Below, in pieces: positions 36,639 through 49,344 of a DNA stretch of 64,000 nt. This DNA comes from Prinia subflava. Lineage: Eukaryota > Chordata > Aves > Passeriformes > Cisticolidae. The stretch lies in assembly GCF_021018805.1 (NCBI RefSeq), contig NW_026960614.1, positions 62,001 through 126,000 of the forward strand. Direction: 5' to 3'. A model generated the notes under the pieces. That model ran no database searches and was not told the DNA's origin. It saw nothing but the letters and a program-made list of their open reading frames with translations. Each line of letters begins with the position of its first letter. Position 1 is the first letter of the stretch. A program made the position numbers and the translations under genes.

Positions 36639-37850
36639 CCTGTTGCCATCTCCCCTCTCAGTGTGCAGGCCACAAGTTTTCATATGACTCAGCAAAAATC
36701 CCAGAGACAGGATAACTGCACAAAGGACCTGGCAAGTTCAGTGTTCAGAAGAATCTCCTCTCCTGCCTTGCTAAGCCCACCCAATTACCTCAGCCCTCTA
36801 ATGATGCAGAATAACAGAAGTTAATTTACGGCCTCGACACTCCACAGCTCCCACAACAGTGCCTGAGCACTTTGTCGTCTTGGTGCCTTTTTTGCAGCAC
36901 AGCTGGGCGTAAGTCTGTAAGGTCCTGATGTTGTCATTAGAACCTAGCACTTGACTTCATTGGATGCAGGGTCCTGGCACAGCTGTGCATAAATTCATTT
37001 CAGTTCCTTGTGCTGCACCCTGCAGCATTGGGAATGAAGAGCAAACTACCTAATGAGTGATAATCATCTTGTATATATAGCTTTGAAAAGAGCTCAGCAT
37101 GGTGAAGAACTGAATGGCTTGGTTCTCTTATTCAAAAATAGCTCATGGGGATCAGCCCACTTCTGTATTCCAGTAAGTCAAAGTGAGAGTAAAATTTATA
37201 CATGATTTTACTTTTTGTCCAGTAATCTGCTAGATCATTCTGTTTCCTTTTAATATCAGTCTCAGGTGTGCTTTATTTATTATACTTGCTTGTATTCTTC
37301 TCTAGGCTGATTCTCTCCAGAACTTCAAGTCTACTTTATGGTAAAACAAATCTAATATTCTGATACTGTCCAGAGGCCTAGGATTGGCTTAAACCCAGAT
37401 GAAGACAATTCATTTTATTCTTTAGAACAGAGGTTCATTTAATCTCACTGTATCATTTTCCTTACATATAACATGAAAATACTGATTTCTCATATTTCAA
37501 TAACAAAAAGTTACACTGTAGTTACTGATGTTTGCCAGGCAGTTGGCAGATGTGCAAGGGAGGGTATGAGTCCAAATCATTACATGTACAGGAGTCCAAA
37601 TGATTACATATACAGTACTGTATTTATGAAGTTTTTACCTTGTTTAGGAAAAAAAACCAGATTTTGCAGATATCCCACTGTGGTCGTGTGAAAGTCTGCC
37701 CAAAGAGATTGTAGCTGAAGGGTGTGCTGTGAAATCAACCCAGTTATTACCCTTCTCAAAAAGTTATGAGAGCCCATCTCTCTGAACCTGATTCTGTTCT
37801 TCCTTACAGTGGTGCAGACTAAGTGATTAACTGTAACTGAGACAGAAATC
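36639..37850. other. Unique-looking intergenic DNA
   Basis: About 1.2 kb with no recognised feature. Confidence 0.4.
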
Positions 37851-37856
37851 AGACTT

Positions 37857-39095
37857 TGTTGGAGTCCATGTTTCCATGGATCCTCCACAGAGAGTGAAAT
37901 GTGAAGGGATTGAAATAAACCTTTAGAAAAATTAGAATATATAAAGCCACACACACATAAAGTAGAAATCTAAGCCTCAGTTTTAAGCTTCACATGCCCT
38001 AAGTGCCTAATTGTTAGTGTAGAAGTACAGAGCTTCAGGCCTAGTGATAGAGTTTAGACATAACAAAAATAGAGTACTGTTTATACTTTTTGGTATGAAT
38101 TTTGCTCAAATAAGATAAAGTTTTTTGCATATGTTAAGATAGAGTTTTTCACATAACAAGATAGAATTTTTACGCACAATAAGATGGAACTTTTACGCTA
38201 GTAAGATAGAGTTTTTGCACTGATAGATATGCTATATGCGTAGGTTTTTGATGCTGCTTTTCGTAGTTTTTTGTAGTTTTATGAACTTAGAAAATTGCAC
38301 CTAGATTGGGTAGTGTGTAGATAAAGATATGAATATGCATTTGTAACTTATGGATAAAAGCCTCTGGGTTGGAAGTGAAGGTATCAATTGATCAATCCGA
38401 TCTATCGATCCAACCTCCACCTTCTGCAGCCTGAGGAACGAGCCCTGCCAGGGAGCCGAAAATGGGATTCTAAAGGTACCATCTACTGTAGTCTTTGTCG
38501 CTTGGATCAGGGCCCTGGGGTCCCGTCCCTTCCCTTTCCCCCTTGTGGCGTTTGCCCCGGAACTCTGTTTGGGGCTGCTGGGGACTCTGCGAGGGTTCGG
38601 GACCCCGGGACCCCTTCTTGCCTCTGTGACCCCGGGACCCCCTTTCTGCCACTGTGACCCTGCGGCCGGGAACTCTGCTGGGTTTGGGACCCCCCCACTG
38701 CCATCGCGACCCTGCGGCCGGGGACTCTGTGCGGGTTCTGAATCTCAGGACCTTTTCTGTCACTGTGATCCCTGCGGCCAGGACCCCTGTCTGGTATTTG
38801 TGATCTCGTGATCCCTTTCTGTTATTGCAACCCCACAGCGGGAAACCCTGTTTTGGGTCAGGAGACTGGAGGTTGTTTTTACCTGGAGGCTGTGATGTTC
38901 AATTCTATGTTTTGATTATTGCTTTACTGGAATTTGCTTGCTAAGGCTTTATGTTTATAACTGATTGTAAGACTGTAAGACCGCTCATTTAGGACTCTTG
39001 CACCTTCAGATACATGCTTTCATATAATAACTGTTTACAACCTTAAAATGTTCTTAGACCTTTAAGACCTATAACCCATAGAAACGGCCACCGCA
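37857..39095 (+). repeat. Solo LTR, family A copy 2, TSD AGACTT
   Basis: The 1239-bp element begins TGTTGGAGTCC and ends CGGCCACCGCA. It is flanked by AGACTT at 37851-37856 and 39096-39101, a 6-bp TSD as in class II ERVs. A TATA-like GGATAAAAGCC lies at about 38351. It has a long GC-rich R-U5 segment like copy 1. Orientation was judged from the TATA-like box and is not certain. Confidence 0.8.
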
Positions 39096-39101
39096 AGACT
39101 T

Positions 39102-40514
39102 GTTGGGTCAAATGCTTGGATAGTTTGTGTATCTAGGCTCCACAGAGCTTGGCTCTTCACTTTCCAGGAATAGATTTAATGCTCAGAAATGGAGGAGGAA
39201 CATTTCACTGGGAATATCTGCCATATTGAGAGCTAGCTTCACCTTTCAAAGTTATCAGAATAATTTCATATTGTACTCTTTTATATAATCCACAGCTTTT
39301 TACTTAAATGCCTTGTGTGTAGAGTGGTCTGGAATGAAAGTGGGTATTATAAAAAAGTAGATGTCTGGTAATGATGACCTGATGTGATTTTGGTGAGGGG
39401 CTTCCCTGTGTTTGTCCTCAGCTAAGAACATTTAATGTATTTCAGCTCTGCCTCTAAAGTAACTATAGTTCAAGGCATTAATATTTCATGAGGCATAACA
39501 GGTTCCCCTTTAGGAAAAGTAAAAGCAGTTTTTCCTGTTTGTGAAATTTCCACATTGCCAAGAACAAGAAAGCTTTCGAAACACTATCTTTGCTGCTTGC
39601 AGAGCTTCACTGCCTTATAGGGTCTGAATCCCCTGGATTCACTCTGGGGGTGGGGTGGGAATGCTGGCTTTTCCTCCTTCTGGGTGATTCTGGGAGGCCT
39701 GTGAATGATGTCATGGTACATTTTAGGCTACAATAACAGGAAATCATCAAGTGTTTACACTGGCAGACTGGGCTGTGATGTGATTTTCTTCCTCTTCCTC
39801 TACCCCCCCACCTCCCCCGCCATTGACTTCCTTGATATATCTGCTTCCTCTGATTAAAATACCACAAGGTGGCAACACTGAAGGAGGAAAAAGGAAAGTG
39901 GGGGAGGGAGACAGAAAGACATATTTTTAAAAAGGATGATTTCCCTCAAACCACTGACAGAGAGTACAGTCCTCCCTCTCTGGCCCTGCGCATACTGTGT
40001 TAGTGCAGTGGCTCAGAAACAAGTCAGAAACTGGCCTGCTGAGGAACTGGAGGATGGACCGCTCCCAGCTGAGACGTGAAAAAGAAACTCTCCCCTCCTA
40101 GCACAGATGAGTCACAGAAAAGATCTCCCTGGCAATGTTTTCTTTGAATTTTCCTGCCACACAGGCACATCTGAAAATATATGGCATGGGTTGATGGACT
40201 CCAAGGAGAAGGCCACATTTTCAGGGCTTGAGTCAGAGCAAGGATGCAAGTGACTTTTACCCAGAGACCGTACCACAGTCTGTGGCAAACATCAGTTTTC
40301 AGTTTCAGAGTTAAGAGAGGGTGCTAGTGTTCAGGTCCTGCTTGTACCAGTGATGCATAGCATGACTGTTAGACATTGTGTCCTTTCCAACCTGTTAATT
40401 CAAAGGCAAGAAGGAGGAAGATGTAAGGTGATATCCAGAAGACAAGGGATTCCAATGAGGTAAAACAGACTAATTTGCTCCAGGCAGTTCATATTTCCAT
40501 GACTATACAGAACC
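39102..40514. other. Unique-looking intergenic DNA
   Basis: About 1.4 kb with no recognised gene or repeat. A C-rich stretch lies at about 39800-39822. Confidence 0.4.
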
Positions 40515-40650
40515 TGGCATTAGCTCAGTTCATTAGAGCATGGTGCTAACAACATCAACGTTGTGTGTTTGATCCCAAATGGGCCATTCACTTAAGAGTT
40601 GGACACAATGACCCTTGTGGGTCCCTTCCAGCTCAGAATATTCTGTGATA
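40515..40650 (+). repeat. tRNA-Ile-derived SINE with CR1-like tail
   Basis: Bases about 40515-40588 fold onto a tRNA-Ile plan: an A box TTAGCTCAGTTCATTAGAGC, the anticodon-arm TGGTGCTAA, and a B box related to GTTCGATCCC (here GTTTGATCCC), ending GGGCCA. The anticodon has decayed, so it is not a working tRNA. It is followed directly by a CR1-type 3' end (GACCCTTGTGGGTCCCTTCC...). This composition is that of the songbird TguSINE1 type. Confidence 0.75.
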
Positions 40651-40869
40651 TACTTCCAGCTCATTGCTGTTGCACTGGGTTATCAGAGTGCACACAAGTA
40701 GCTCCAAGTTGGAGGAATATTGAGGAGTACCTAGAAGGGGCTAACTCTAGAGCAGATATCAGCATTGCAGGAGCTTATGGAGGATGCCTCATTTACAGCA
40801 GTGTGGAAGGAAGTCTGAGATGAGAAAGACTGCAAATATTGAAGAAGTTTTCTATAAATGAAAATGTGT

Positions 40870-41714
40870 AAAAGAAGTACACATCAAGGGTCTCAGTGCC
40901 CTGAGCTGGAGGACCATGACTGCAAGAATGATCAACTCCCAGTTGACCCTGAAATTGTGCAGGATCTGCTGCTCCAGATGGATCTCCACAAATCTAAGGG
41001 ACCTGATGGGATTCAACCAAGAATCCTCAGAGAGCTGCTGATGTCATTGCAAAGCCCTTCTTGATGATTTTTGAGTGTCTTGGGAATTCAGAGAGGTCCC
41101 AGCTGACTGGAAGATGGTGAACATTGTCCCAATTTTCAAGAAAGGCAAGAAGGAGGGCTCTGGAAAATGCAGGTTGGTCAGTGCCCATTAAAATAATGGA
41201 AAATATTATTCTGGGAGGTATTGAAAAACACCTGAAGGACAATGCAGGCATTGGTCACAGCCAGCATTGGCTTCATGAGGGAGAAGTCTTGATTGTCAAG
41301 CATGTTTCCTTCTATGACAGAGTAACCCACCTAGTTGATCTAGGAAAGACAACTGATGTAATCTTTTCAGACTTCAGCAAAGCTTTTGATACTGTCTCTC
41401 ACAGTATCCTTCTGAATAAAATGTCCAGCATACAGCTGAATAACTGTGTTATGAAATGGGTGAGCAGCTGGCTCACAGGTTGGGCACAAAGAGTTAGAGT
41501 GAATGGAGTAGCATCAGGCTAGTGACCTGTTGTCACCTGTCACTGGTGAGGTTCCACAGTGCTCCGTCCTTGGCCCAACTCTCTTCAACATTACCAAGTT
41601 GGATGCAGGACTTGAAGGAATACTAAGTAACCTTGCCAACGATACTAAATTGTGAGTAGCTGTTGACTCCCGTCAAGGCAGGGAGGCCCTGCAGAGAGTC
41701 CTGGATAAATTAGA
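40870..41714 (+). repeat. CR1 LINE, segment 1 (reverse transcriptase part)
   Basis: Readable CR1 reverse transcriptase blocks occur, including a K-G-P-D-G-I-Q-P-R segment at about 40990-41030 and F-S-K-A-F-D-T-V-S-H-S-I-L at about 41370-41410. Frameshifts and stops interrupt the frame. The element is cut at 41714 by an LTR and resumes at 42306. Confidence 0.9.
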
Positions 41715-42305
41715 TGTTAGGGAAGATGAAACAGGGAAATCTTACAAATATGATTGCTTGGCAAAAGAATCTGAGAATATGAAACCTATAAGTGAAACAG
41801 AAATGGGAGCTAGTTTTGATGTATAAGATTCCAAGCCAGTCAGTTACTGAACAACTGGAAAGACAATGGTTGAGTGAACTGAAGGGAAGATCCCTGTTGG
41901 TTGAACAATGTCCTTGGCAAACAGAAGGGATGCTTCTGCAAGCTAAAGAGTCCAAGGGTCAGGGAGACCCTGCCAGTTTGGCAGAGAAGAAAAAAAGGGG
42001 TCTAGAAAGTAGTTTTTAGGATTTAAAATGTAACACAGTATGGTAATGTAGTACTTTTAATAGGCTGTATGTAGATTCTATAGGATTTGTGTCTTTTACT
42101 GGTTGGATGTTGTAAATTAGCATATTCAGTACAGAAAAAGATATAATGTATTGTAACCAGAACTTAAGCATCTCTCAGGCACGCTTTTAGCTGTGACTAG
42201 CAGCTCTAAGCTTGGCTCTTTGTTACCCACGACCCTATGCAATAAACTGCATGTTAGAAGAGCTGCCTGGAGTCCAGAGATCCCTCGTTGACACTCTCTT
42301 CTACA
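41715..42305 (+). repeat. Solo LTR inserted in CR1, TSD TTAGA
   Basis: The 591-bp element begins TGTTAGGGAAG and ends CTCTTCTACA. It is flanked by TTAGA at 41710-41714 and 42306-42310, and CR1 sequence is continuous across it. A polyadenylation-type GCAATAAAC lies at about 42239. The 5-bp TSD fits an ERVL-like element. Confidence 0.87.
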
Positions 42306-43085
42306 TTAGAGAAGTGGGCAATCACCAACTGTATGAAGTTTAACAAGGGCCAGATTCTGTACTGGGACAGGGCAACCCTGGCTGTATGTATAGACTGGGT
42401 AACAAGAGGCTAGTGAGCAGTGCCACGGGAAAGGGACCTGGGGATCCTGGACAATGGCAAGTTGAATCTGAGCCAGCAGTGCCCCGGCAGCCAGGAAGGC
42501 CAACCGTGTCCTGGGGGGCATCAGGCACAGCATCACCAGATGGGCATGGGATTGTCCTGCTCTGCTCTGCTCTGCTCTGCTCTGCTCTGCTCTGCTCTGC
42601 TCTGGCATGGCCCCAGCTTGAATGCTGTGTGCAGTTTTGGGCACCATAATGTAAAAAACATTAATTTAATAGAGAGAAGCCAAAGGAGTACCACAGGATG
42701 GGAGAGAGTCTGGAAGGGAAGCCTTATGAGGAGTGACTGAGGCCACTTGGTTTATTCAGCCTGGAGAAGGGGAGATTGAGGGGAGACCTCATTGTGTTCT
42801 TCAACATCTTCACGAGGGGAAGTGGAAGGGCAGGTACCAATTTCTTCACTCCCATGACCAGTGGCAGGACTTGAGAAAATGATATGAAGCTGAGTCAGGG
42901 GAGGTCTAGGTTGGACATCAAGAAAAAGCTTTTCACCCAGAGGGTGGTTGAGCACTGGAACAGACTCCCCAGGGGAGTGGTCACAGCACCAAAGCTGTCT
43001 GAGTTAAGGAATCATTTGAACAGTGCTCGCAGGCACATGGTGGGATTCTTGGGGATGATCCTGTGCAGAGTCAGGAGTTAGATTC
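42306..43085 (+). repeat. CR1 LINE, segment 2
   Basis: It continues segment 1 through the CR1 3' part (GGACATCAAGAAAAAGC, TTTTCACCCAGAGGGTGG and similar blocks). It is interrupted at 43085 by a family B LTR. Confidence 0.88.
42557..42604. repeat. (CTCTG)n microsatellite inside CR1
   Basis: Nine to ten uninterrupted pentamer units between GGGATTGTC and GCATGGCCCC. Probably length-variable. Confidence 0.95.
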
Positions 43086-44245
43086 TGTCTTGTATTGCAA
43101 TATATAACCAAAAGCATGTATTCTATTCCAAATCTATTGAAACCTGTTGAAGAGGTGTTTTTTCTTCATCTCATAACTCTGGGGGGGGGCAGGTGTCTTT
43201 CTGTTAATGGGCCAGCTGTTAAAACCCAGTAGAGCAATGTTCCTTATCTCTTCCACGACCCATCCTCCCTCCAGGGGATATCTTATGTTAATGGGCCGTT
43301 AAGTGTTGTTGTTTAAATTTATGGGGGGTCCCCGGGGAGTGCCCCCCGGAGACCCCCGGGGGTCCTTGGGTTCGTGGGGTTCCCGTGCTGGCAGGCAAAG
43401 AGACTCAGATGCCGGTGGGATGCTGATGAGGTGAGGGTTTATTCACTGAGGGAGGGGGGAAGGGAAGGGGAGAGGGGAAAAGGGGGAGAGGGAAAGGGAG
43501 CGTCTAGACGCCTCCAGGGGAAGAGGGGCAAGAGGGGGCAGAGCCTTCTGCCCTAGCATTCTTATCACAGAGGTTCAAAGGGGTGTGGTAACATTCTCCA
43601 GCCAATGAGGTTACAGAGACACGATACTGCAGGGAGGTTACAGACTTGGGATAAACCGTACATTTTCCAGGGGTGAGCCAGAGCAAACCATTTCCATAAA
43701 ATGCAATCCCACAGTTAAGGCTTACCACATGACTGATACAATTACATCATTCCATTGTGAGATGCTCCACCCAGTGGGAGGAGCCAAGCATTCCTACCTG
43801 GATAAAAGCTGAGACTCAGACCAGCAGGTGAGCCTGTTTTTCCACTGGATTTCCCAGAGGAAGACCAGACCCATCTTGCCACCACTGGACTTTTCTACAG
43901 GATCATCTCTGCTCCAACAGAACCACATCTGTTACTCCAGGAGGATTTAGTTGGACTGCTTCCAACACCCTGACCAAGAGGGTGTCAGGTTGTATTCTGA
44001 CTCTGTCAGGGTTTCTAGGATTTTTTTTGTTTGTTTGTTCGTTTGCTTGTGGTTTGGTTTTTTTTGTACTACATTTGTATTTTAAATATTCCTAGTAAAG
44101 AACTGTTATTCCTGTTCCTGTATCTTTGCCTGAAAACCCCTAATTGTAAAATTATAATATTTTGGAGGGGGGGGGGGTTACATTCTCTATTCCAAGGGAA
44201 GCTCCGGGTTTCCCTGGCAGACTCGTATCTTTCCAAACCAAGATA
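43086..44245 (+). repeat. LTR, family B copy 3, itself interrupted
   Basis: It starts TGTCTTGTATTG and ends TTTCCAAACCAAGATA. The flanks GATTC (43081-43085) and GATTT (44246-44250) are a TSD with one mismatch. CR1 resumes immediately to the right. A younger LTR occupies 43304-43713 within it. It is more diverged than the other two family B copies. Confidence 0.82.
43304..43713 (-). repeat. Solo LTR nested in the family B LTR, family E copy 1, TSD GTTAAG
   Basis: On the minus strand it starts TGTGGGATTGC and ends TTTAAACAACA. The 6-bp repeat GTTAAG flanks it (43298-43303, 43714-43719), as in class II ERVs. It has a long purine-rich tract (43441-43500) and a GC-rich U5. It is homologous to 51219-51655. 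Confidence 0.87.
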
Positions 44246-44250
44246 GATTT

Positions 44251-44307
44251 ATTGATCCTTCAGGGTCCCTTCCAACTCAGCATACTCAATCATTCTATGA
44301 TTCTGTA
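44251..44307 (+). repeat. CR1 LINE, segment 3 (3' terminus)
   Basis: ATCCTTCAGGGTCCC, then TTCCAACTCAG, then the ATTCTATGATTCT terminus. This completes the CR1 element interrupted at 43085. Confidence 0.85.
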
Positions 44308-46749
44308 AGTCTAGACAGGAACAAGGTAGGAAGGGAGAGAGTAACAAATAATTTTATTTCTATTGTCCATTTTTCTCCATTTATGCAACATCAGCAACAC
44401 TGACAGTTTAAATCATGCTGAGAAATCTCCCAAATGGAGATAAGCCTGAGACACTCGCTAAAGTAACACTACTAGGATATGGAAAGTCTTTCCCAGAGTA
44501 CCATGGCTCTGTTCAGTGCATTTAGAAATTGCAGGTCTCCAGATCATTAAGCTCAAGAACAGACGGACAGGAAACCTTTTAGAAAAAAATACAGAGGGAC
44601 TTACACCTTACATCTATCATGCAACTGTAAAGTGCAATTTACAGCAGTTAGCAGAAGGAACAGGAACCATGAAGATGTGATTTCACCACTCTAAGTTACT
44701 GAAATAGTTATCTACAGCCAGTGACAAGCTGATACAAACTGCCTTAAAACCATGGGTGCTTTGGCTTCATTATTATTACTAATTATGTTATTACCTGAGG
44801 CATCTAATCAGGGCTGTGAGAGAAAGACCATCACAGCAATGCTCGCACACTTATCTTTCAGGATGAGCCTACCTTGGTCCAGAATAAATAGGAAGCTTTT
44901 GCCCCAACCAGGTAGCTGGGATCTTAAGCCCTCTCAAATAGGTACTTCACTCCCAGACACACTCAAAATGAACCACAATCTCAAACGCTTTCCTGAATGA
45001 GGGGTTGAGGCTTTCCTCTCTTTAATAATCCCAAAGATAAATTGTAAAGGTTCACCAACCGGTAAGATGTGCAGACCAATTAGCTCATCTTTGGGAATCA
45101 GTATAAAGATGAAGTCCTGTGCAAATGAATTATTATTATTAAATATACCTCCAAGGCATATATTAAATATACCTCCAACGTGAAAGGAGAGAACTGTTCA
45201 CTCTGTCACAATCTTTTTAACAGACAAAAAGCAATAGCCTAAATCTACAACCTGATCTATGCTCTGAAGCCATACTGGCTGCCAAGGACTACATGAATAG
45301 ATATGGATATGATTTTTAATACTGCTAACACAGAAGGCACAGAAGGTCAACTTTGTGCAAGGCTGGGGTGGGGGAAGGATATTCACTTCATATTTTCATC
45401 CCAAATAAATGGTGGGATAGAGATTTGTTTCAAAGAAAGCCAAGGAAGCAGTAGATTAAAATCAACCTCACTGCATCATCCTTGTCTCCTTCTTAGATAG
45501 TGACAGAGATGGCCTAACTGAGAATGATTTCTGCAGTTCGGCAGCCAGGATGGAGGGTGGCTACAATTAAGGCCTTTGGTGAGCATTCTGAGACTCAGTC
45601 CTCACGAGTTTCCTCCAGAGCTCCTCTGCAGGCAGAGGTAGGCTGAAAGAAGGATACTCAAAATTTTAGGTAGGAAAGATTTGGCCTTACTGCAATCAGC
45701 TGTTTTTCCAGGCACAATCTTCAGGCTAAAAACAGGTTTGTTCAACATGTGATAGATCAGAGTGGTTACAAGTTGCCCAGCCACAGCAAGTGGACAGACC
45801 CTCCCATACACACACACTCTCCCATCATTCAGTCACCAAGGATTTTCCATCACTTTTTTGCAAACATTGTGGGATCAGAATGAAAACCTGTTTGGGCAAC
45901 CACAATGACATCAAATCTAAATGTATCGAGAAGAGCAATGCTACAATTGCACAGAAACAGTAAAAGGCAGAAATATCTGGAAGGGGCACTACTTGCACTT
46001 CAGTGAGCAAACACTTTAAAGCATCTGAGAGCCAGCATATGTCTTGAGGGTGCTTGTTCTTGAGTCCTGAGGAACACACAGATTTGGGAACTTTCATTCA
46101 AATCCAGCATATGTCAAATGCATTTGCTTTCTGTGAGTCAGAGCCTGGGGCTTTACCAGGCTCTGCCTTCACCATCTAAAACTGAATTTCCCTATGCTGC
46201 TGAGTCACACTGGTGACTGACAGACTGTGCAGATAGGCTCTGCAGATGCAGGCTGAAAGATTGTGTGTGTGCTGCACTCTACCTCATTTCAAATCCTGTT
46301 CACCTCACAAGCTCTGCAATATGCTGGAAGTCACAAGATCAAATCGCATCAGCCAATTTGGTGTCACTCTGTGGCAAAAGGGGTAGGGAGATGGAGCTGC
46401 AAATCCATGCAAGAAAAGGATGTGGGACACAGCACAGTTAGCTACCTTGGTCAGGCTTCCACTTGGAGTAGTAGCAAAGTATCTCACTTTGTGCAGTTAC
46501 ACTCTGAAATCTCGTTTGAACAAGAAAGCTAATACCCAGTATAGCTCATTTTGTCTTGCTGCAGAAGGCTTGATTCTTCCTCTCTGCTTCTCCTAATGAG
46601 CAGACAGTGCTAGTCTGGAAGGGCTTGGCTGGCATGGTAAGGCACAAAACTCACTTCTTTAGAAACCTAGATAGGAAATCAAGTTCACAAGGAAGTGCCA
46701 AAGGGTCTAAGGGTCTATCAGACACCTCATGACCATTTGTTGCATCAAA
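44308..46749. other. Unique-looking intergenic DNA
   Basis: About 2.4 kb without a recognised gene. An 82-codon plus frame at 44752-45000 has a strong start context (ACCATGGG) and a signal-peptide-like hydrophobic start, but no family resemblance and no promoter or splice support. A small AT-rich duplication lies at about 45135-45180. Confidence 0.35.
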
Positions 46750-47240
46750 TGGCAACAGTGACCATCGTGCCCAGGGAGGTACAGCCGCCAGCAGGGAAAA
46801 TGGACGAGACAAGCCTCTGTTTGTTAAGCATGAGGATCCATTTTTATTTCCCCCAGGACCAGGGAGGGGGAGGAAGGTAGGGGGGGAAAACCGAGAGAAA
46901 GACAGGGGCCGAGTCGTGGGGTTTTATAGGGTATTGTAGGGGTGGAGTTTTAGGGTCAAAGGAGGGGTTAACACAAGGAGAGTAAGATCAGATTTCAGCC
47001 TCTTAGAAATGAGAGGATTCCAGAACCATTAATTTATTTAGTATGCTGGGCATCAGAAGCAGCTTAGTCCTTAACCCACTTTGAGACAATTTGTGTTAAA
47101 TAGGTTATTTTTAAGTGAAAGAGGACAGTTTTGGAATAGGGTAAGAATAAAAGCATTGGGGGCGAATGTAGGAAACTAGGAAGATAGTGACTTCTAAGCA
47201 CAAAGTGCATGACATGGTTGGTTAAGGAAACCACACAGCT
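46750..47240 (-). repeat. LTR on the minus strand, right border approximate
   Basis: On the minus strand a TATA box (CCTATAAAACCCC, about 46920-46932) is followed by a purine/pyrimidine-rich leader and GGGAAATAAAAATGG (about 46838-46852), then a U5 that ends CACTGTTGCCA at 46750. This is a clear promoter-to-polyA layout. No TSD was found and the right end could lie anywhere from 47170 to 47260. Confidence 0.55.
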
Positions 47241-47284
47241 AAGAATCACATCTACGGACCCAATGCAATCCATTTTTATGTCAT

Positions 47285-47520
47285 TGCCCTCATCTACTCC
47301 TAGCTTGGATATCAAGAAAAAGCTTTTCACCCAGAGGGTGGCTGAGCACTGGAACAGGCTCTCCAGGGCAGTGGTCACAGCATCAGGCCTGTCTGAGTTC
47401 AAGATGCATTCGGATAACGATGTCAGGCACATGGTGGGGTTCTTGGGGTGTCCTGTGCAGGCCTAAGAGTTGGACTCAGTGATCCTTGTGAGTCCCTTCC
47501 AACTCACTGCATTCTACAAT
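47285..47520 (+). repeat. CR1 3'-end fragment
   Basis: It starts at CTTGGATATCAAG, passes through TTTTCACCCAGAGGGTGG and ends in GTCCCTTCCAACTCAC followed by ATTCTACAATT. It is 5'-truncated. Confidence 0.88.
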
Positions 47521-48124
47521 TTGATAATTACCAGCTCCCCAGCAGGGCCAAAGGCGTCAGTCATAAGCACAGATAAGCCTAAGTCCCTTCCTTTCATGGT
47601 CTGCACTGGAATCATCAGGGAACCATACCACAAACTGTTCTCATAATGGGTAATACCAGCAGGCAGCAGTGCTTTTCCCTAAAGGGGAAAAGTGAAGCAT
47701 TCACTACAGCAAAATGCCTCATAGTGCTCCTCTTGCTTGGGAAACATGCAACTAAGAGACTCCATGAGACAGAAGTGTGGTCTAGAGAAGGCAAGGACTC
47801 TCACCTTCCTGGCAAAGCCATGTTGCCAAGCACAGGCCCATTTCCCCATCACTTCTGTGCCGTATGAAGCTGTGTTGATGTTTTCCAGTGACAAGCAACT
47901 CCTCATGCTTCCACACTGGGGAGTGCTGGGAACATGAAGAAGGAGGGGGAGCTGTATTTATTCCATGCTGATTCACAGATCCGTTCAAGTTAGCAAAACT
48001 GGTCAGCATGCGTGAAGTAATTTTTTACTGAAAAATCCTAAGCTGTTTTGCAAGAATATGTTCTTTTTACTGATACTTTCATTACAGGAGGCAAAAGTGC
48101 TCTTTGTCAGTTAGTGTCATATGA
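47521..48124. other. Unique-looking intergenic DNA
   Basis: About 600 bases with no recognised feature. Confidence 0.4.
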
Positions 48125-48203
48125 TAGTCCTGCAAGGAGAAGGGAGTTAGACTTGATGATCTTTATGGGTCCCTTCTAACTTGAGACATTCTATGGTTCT
48201 ATG
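48125..48203 (+). repeat. CR1 3'-terminal fragment
   Basis: GTTAGACTTGATGATC, then GGGTCCCTTCTAAC and the ATTCTATGGTTCTATG terminus. Only the tail remains. Confidence 0.8.
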
Positions 48204-49344
48204 AAAAGTGGGGTTTTTTACTTTTTAACCAATAAGGATGGAAAAATTTTCATGAGCTAAAAATGCCTCATTACATCTTTCTTATTTTGGACATTACTTC
48301 TGTATCAATACACTATTGTATCTTCATGTTAAACATGTAGATGTTTTCTCTCATTTTGTCTTTATTGCAACCGAATTGTTTTACTCAATCAAAATGTCTC
48401 ATTGTGGTCTTACCAAAGTGATTGCTTCAGCCTGGATGTAACTGGTGATCACTTGTCTGTGTGACTCTGGTAAACAGTCACTGGATGTGGTCCTAATCAG
48501 GGTCTGCAGATTCACTCCTCATCAGCACGGCTTTGCCTCATGATGAGGAGTTTTGTCTGAATCTGGTTGCCATCTCTGGGTCTGCCCTGTTCAGCACACC
48601 TTCCCTGGTACAGTGTAGATGGGGCTTGGCTGATGAGGACCCTGCTCCAGCGGTTTTGGTTTCATGCTTGGGTTCTGGCTCACTGACTGACCTGCCAGGA
48701 ATTTCTGGCCCCCACTGCATCCTGACAATCTGATTCTTAAGAGATATCCAGTTTCTGATTATTTATTCTGATTCAAAATAAAAACATATTACCAACTATC
48801 ATTGCTTCTCCAACTTCTCATGTGCTTTGGGCCTGAAATGTTTGCAGTGTTTTTCTTTCACTTTAGACAAAAATGAATTCATTATAATTGCACTGGAATA
48901 GAGGGAAGTTACCTCATGTTTCAAGAAAAAGCAGCTTTAAAATGCTATTGTGAACAGAAAAATCATACATACAGACAAAATCAAAACTGAAATAAAAATA
49001 CAACCTTAATGAAATTTAAAAATTTAAATGTTATTGCATACTGAATTTTTTACTTCCTAAACAAAATAATCTTAGCACATCATCCTGCTATATAAACAAT
49101 GAGATGTTGGGTTTTTTAAATCTCAAAAACTTCAGTTGTTTCAGAATTAAACGTATGTAACAAGACTATCCAGTTAAAAGATGAATATTCCTAATTTATA
49201 TCTATGCCTCAAGAAAGTAAATTACATTAAAATGATATTGAGTAGTGTAGATTATGTACTTCTTTTTGAACAAAAAATCCCATGTAGATATTTTGGCTAG
49301 TAGTCCAGTGACTTTGTTACATAAAAATCCAGAACTGGTGAAGG
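48204..49344. other. AT-rich unique-looking DNA
   Basis: About 1.1 kb with no recognised gene or repeat. Confidence 0.4.

Noticed and set aside
40515..40588. Functional tRNA-Ile gene
   Set aside because: The anticodon and several stem positions are changed, and a CR1-type tail follows directly, so it is a SINE head.
42555..42604. CRISPR-like or satellite array
   Set aside because: A simple CTCTG pentamer microsatellite within CR1; there are no spacers.
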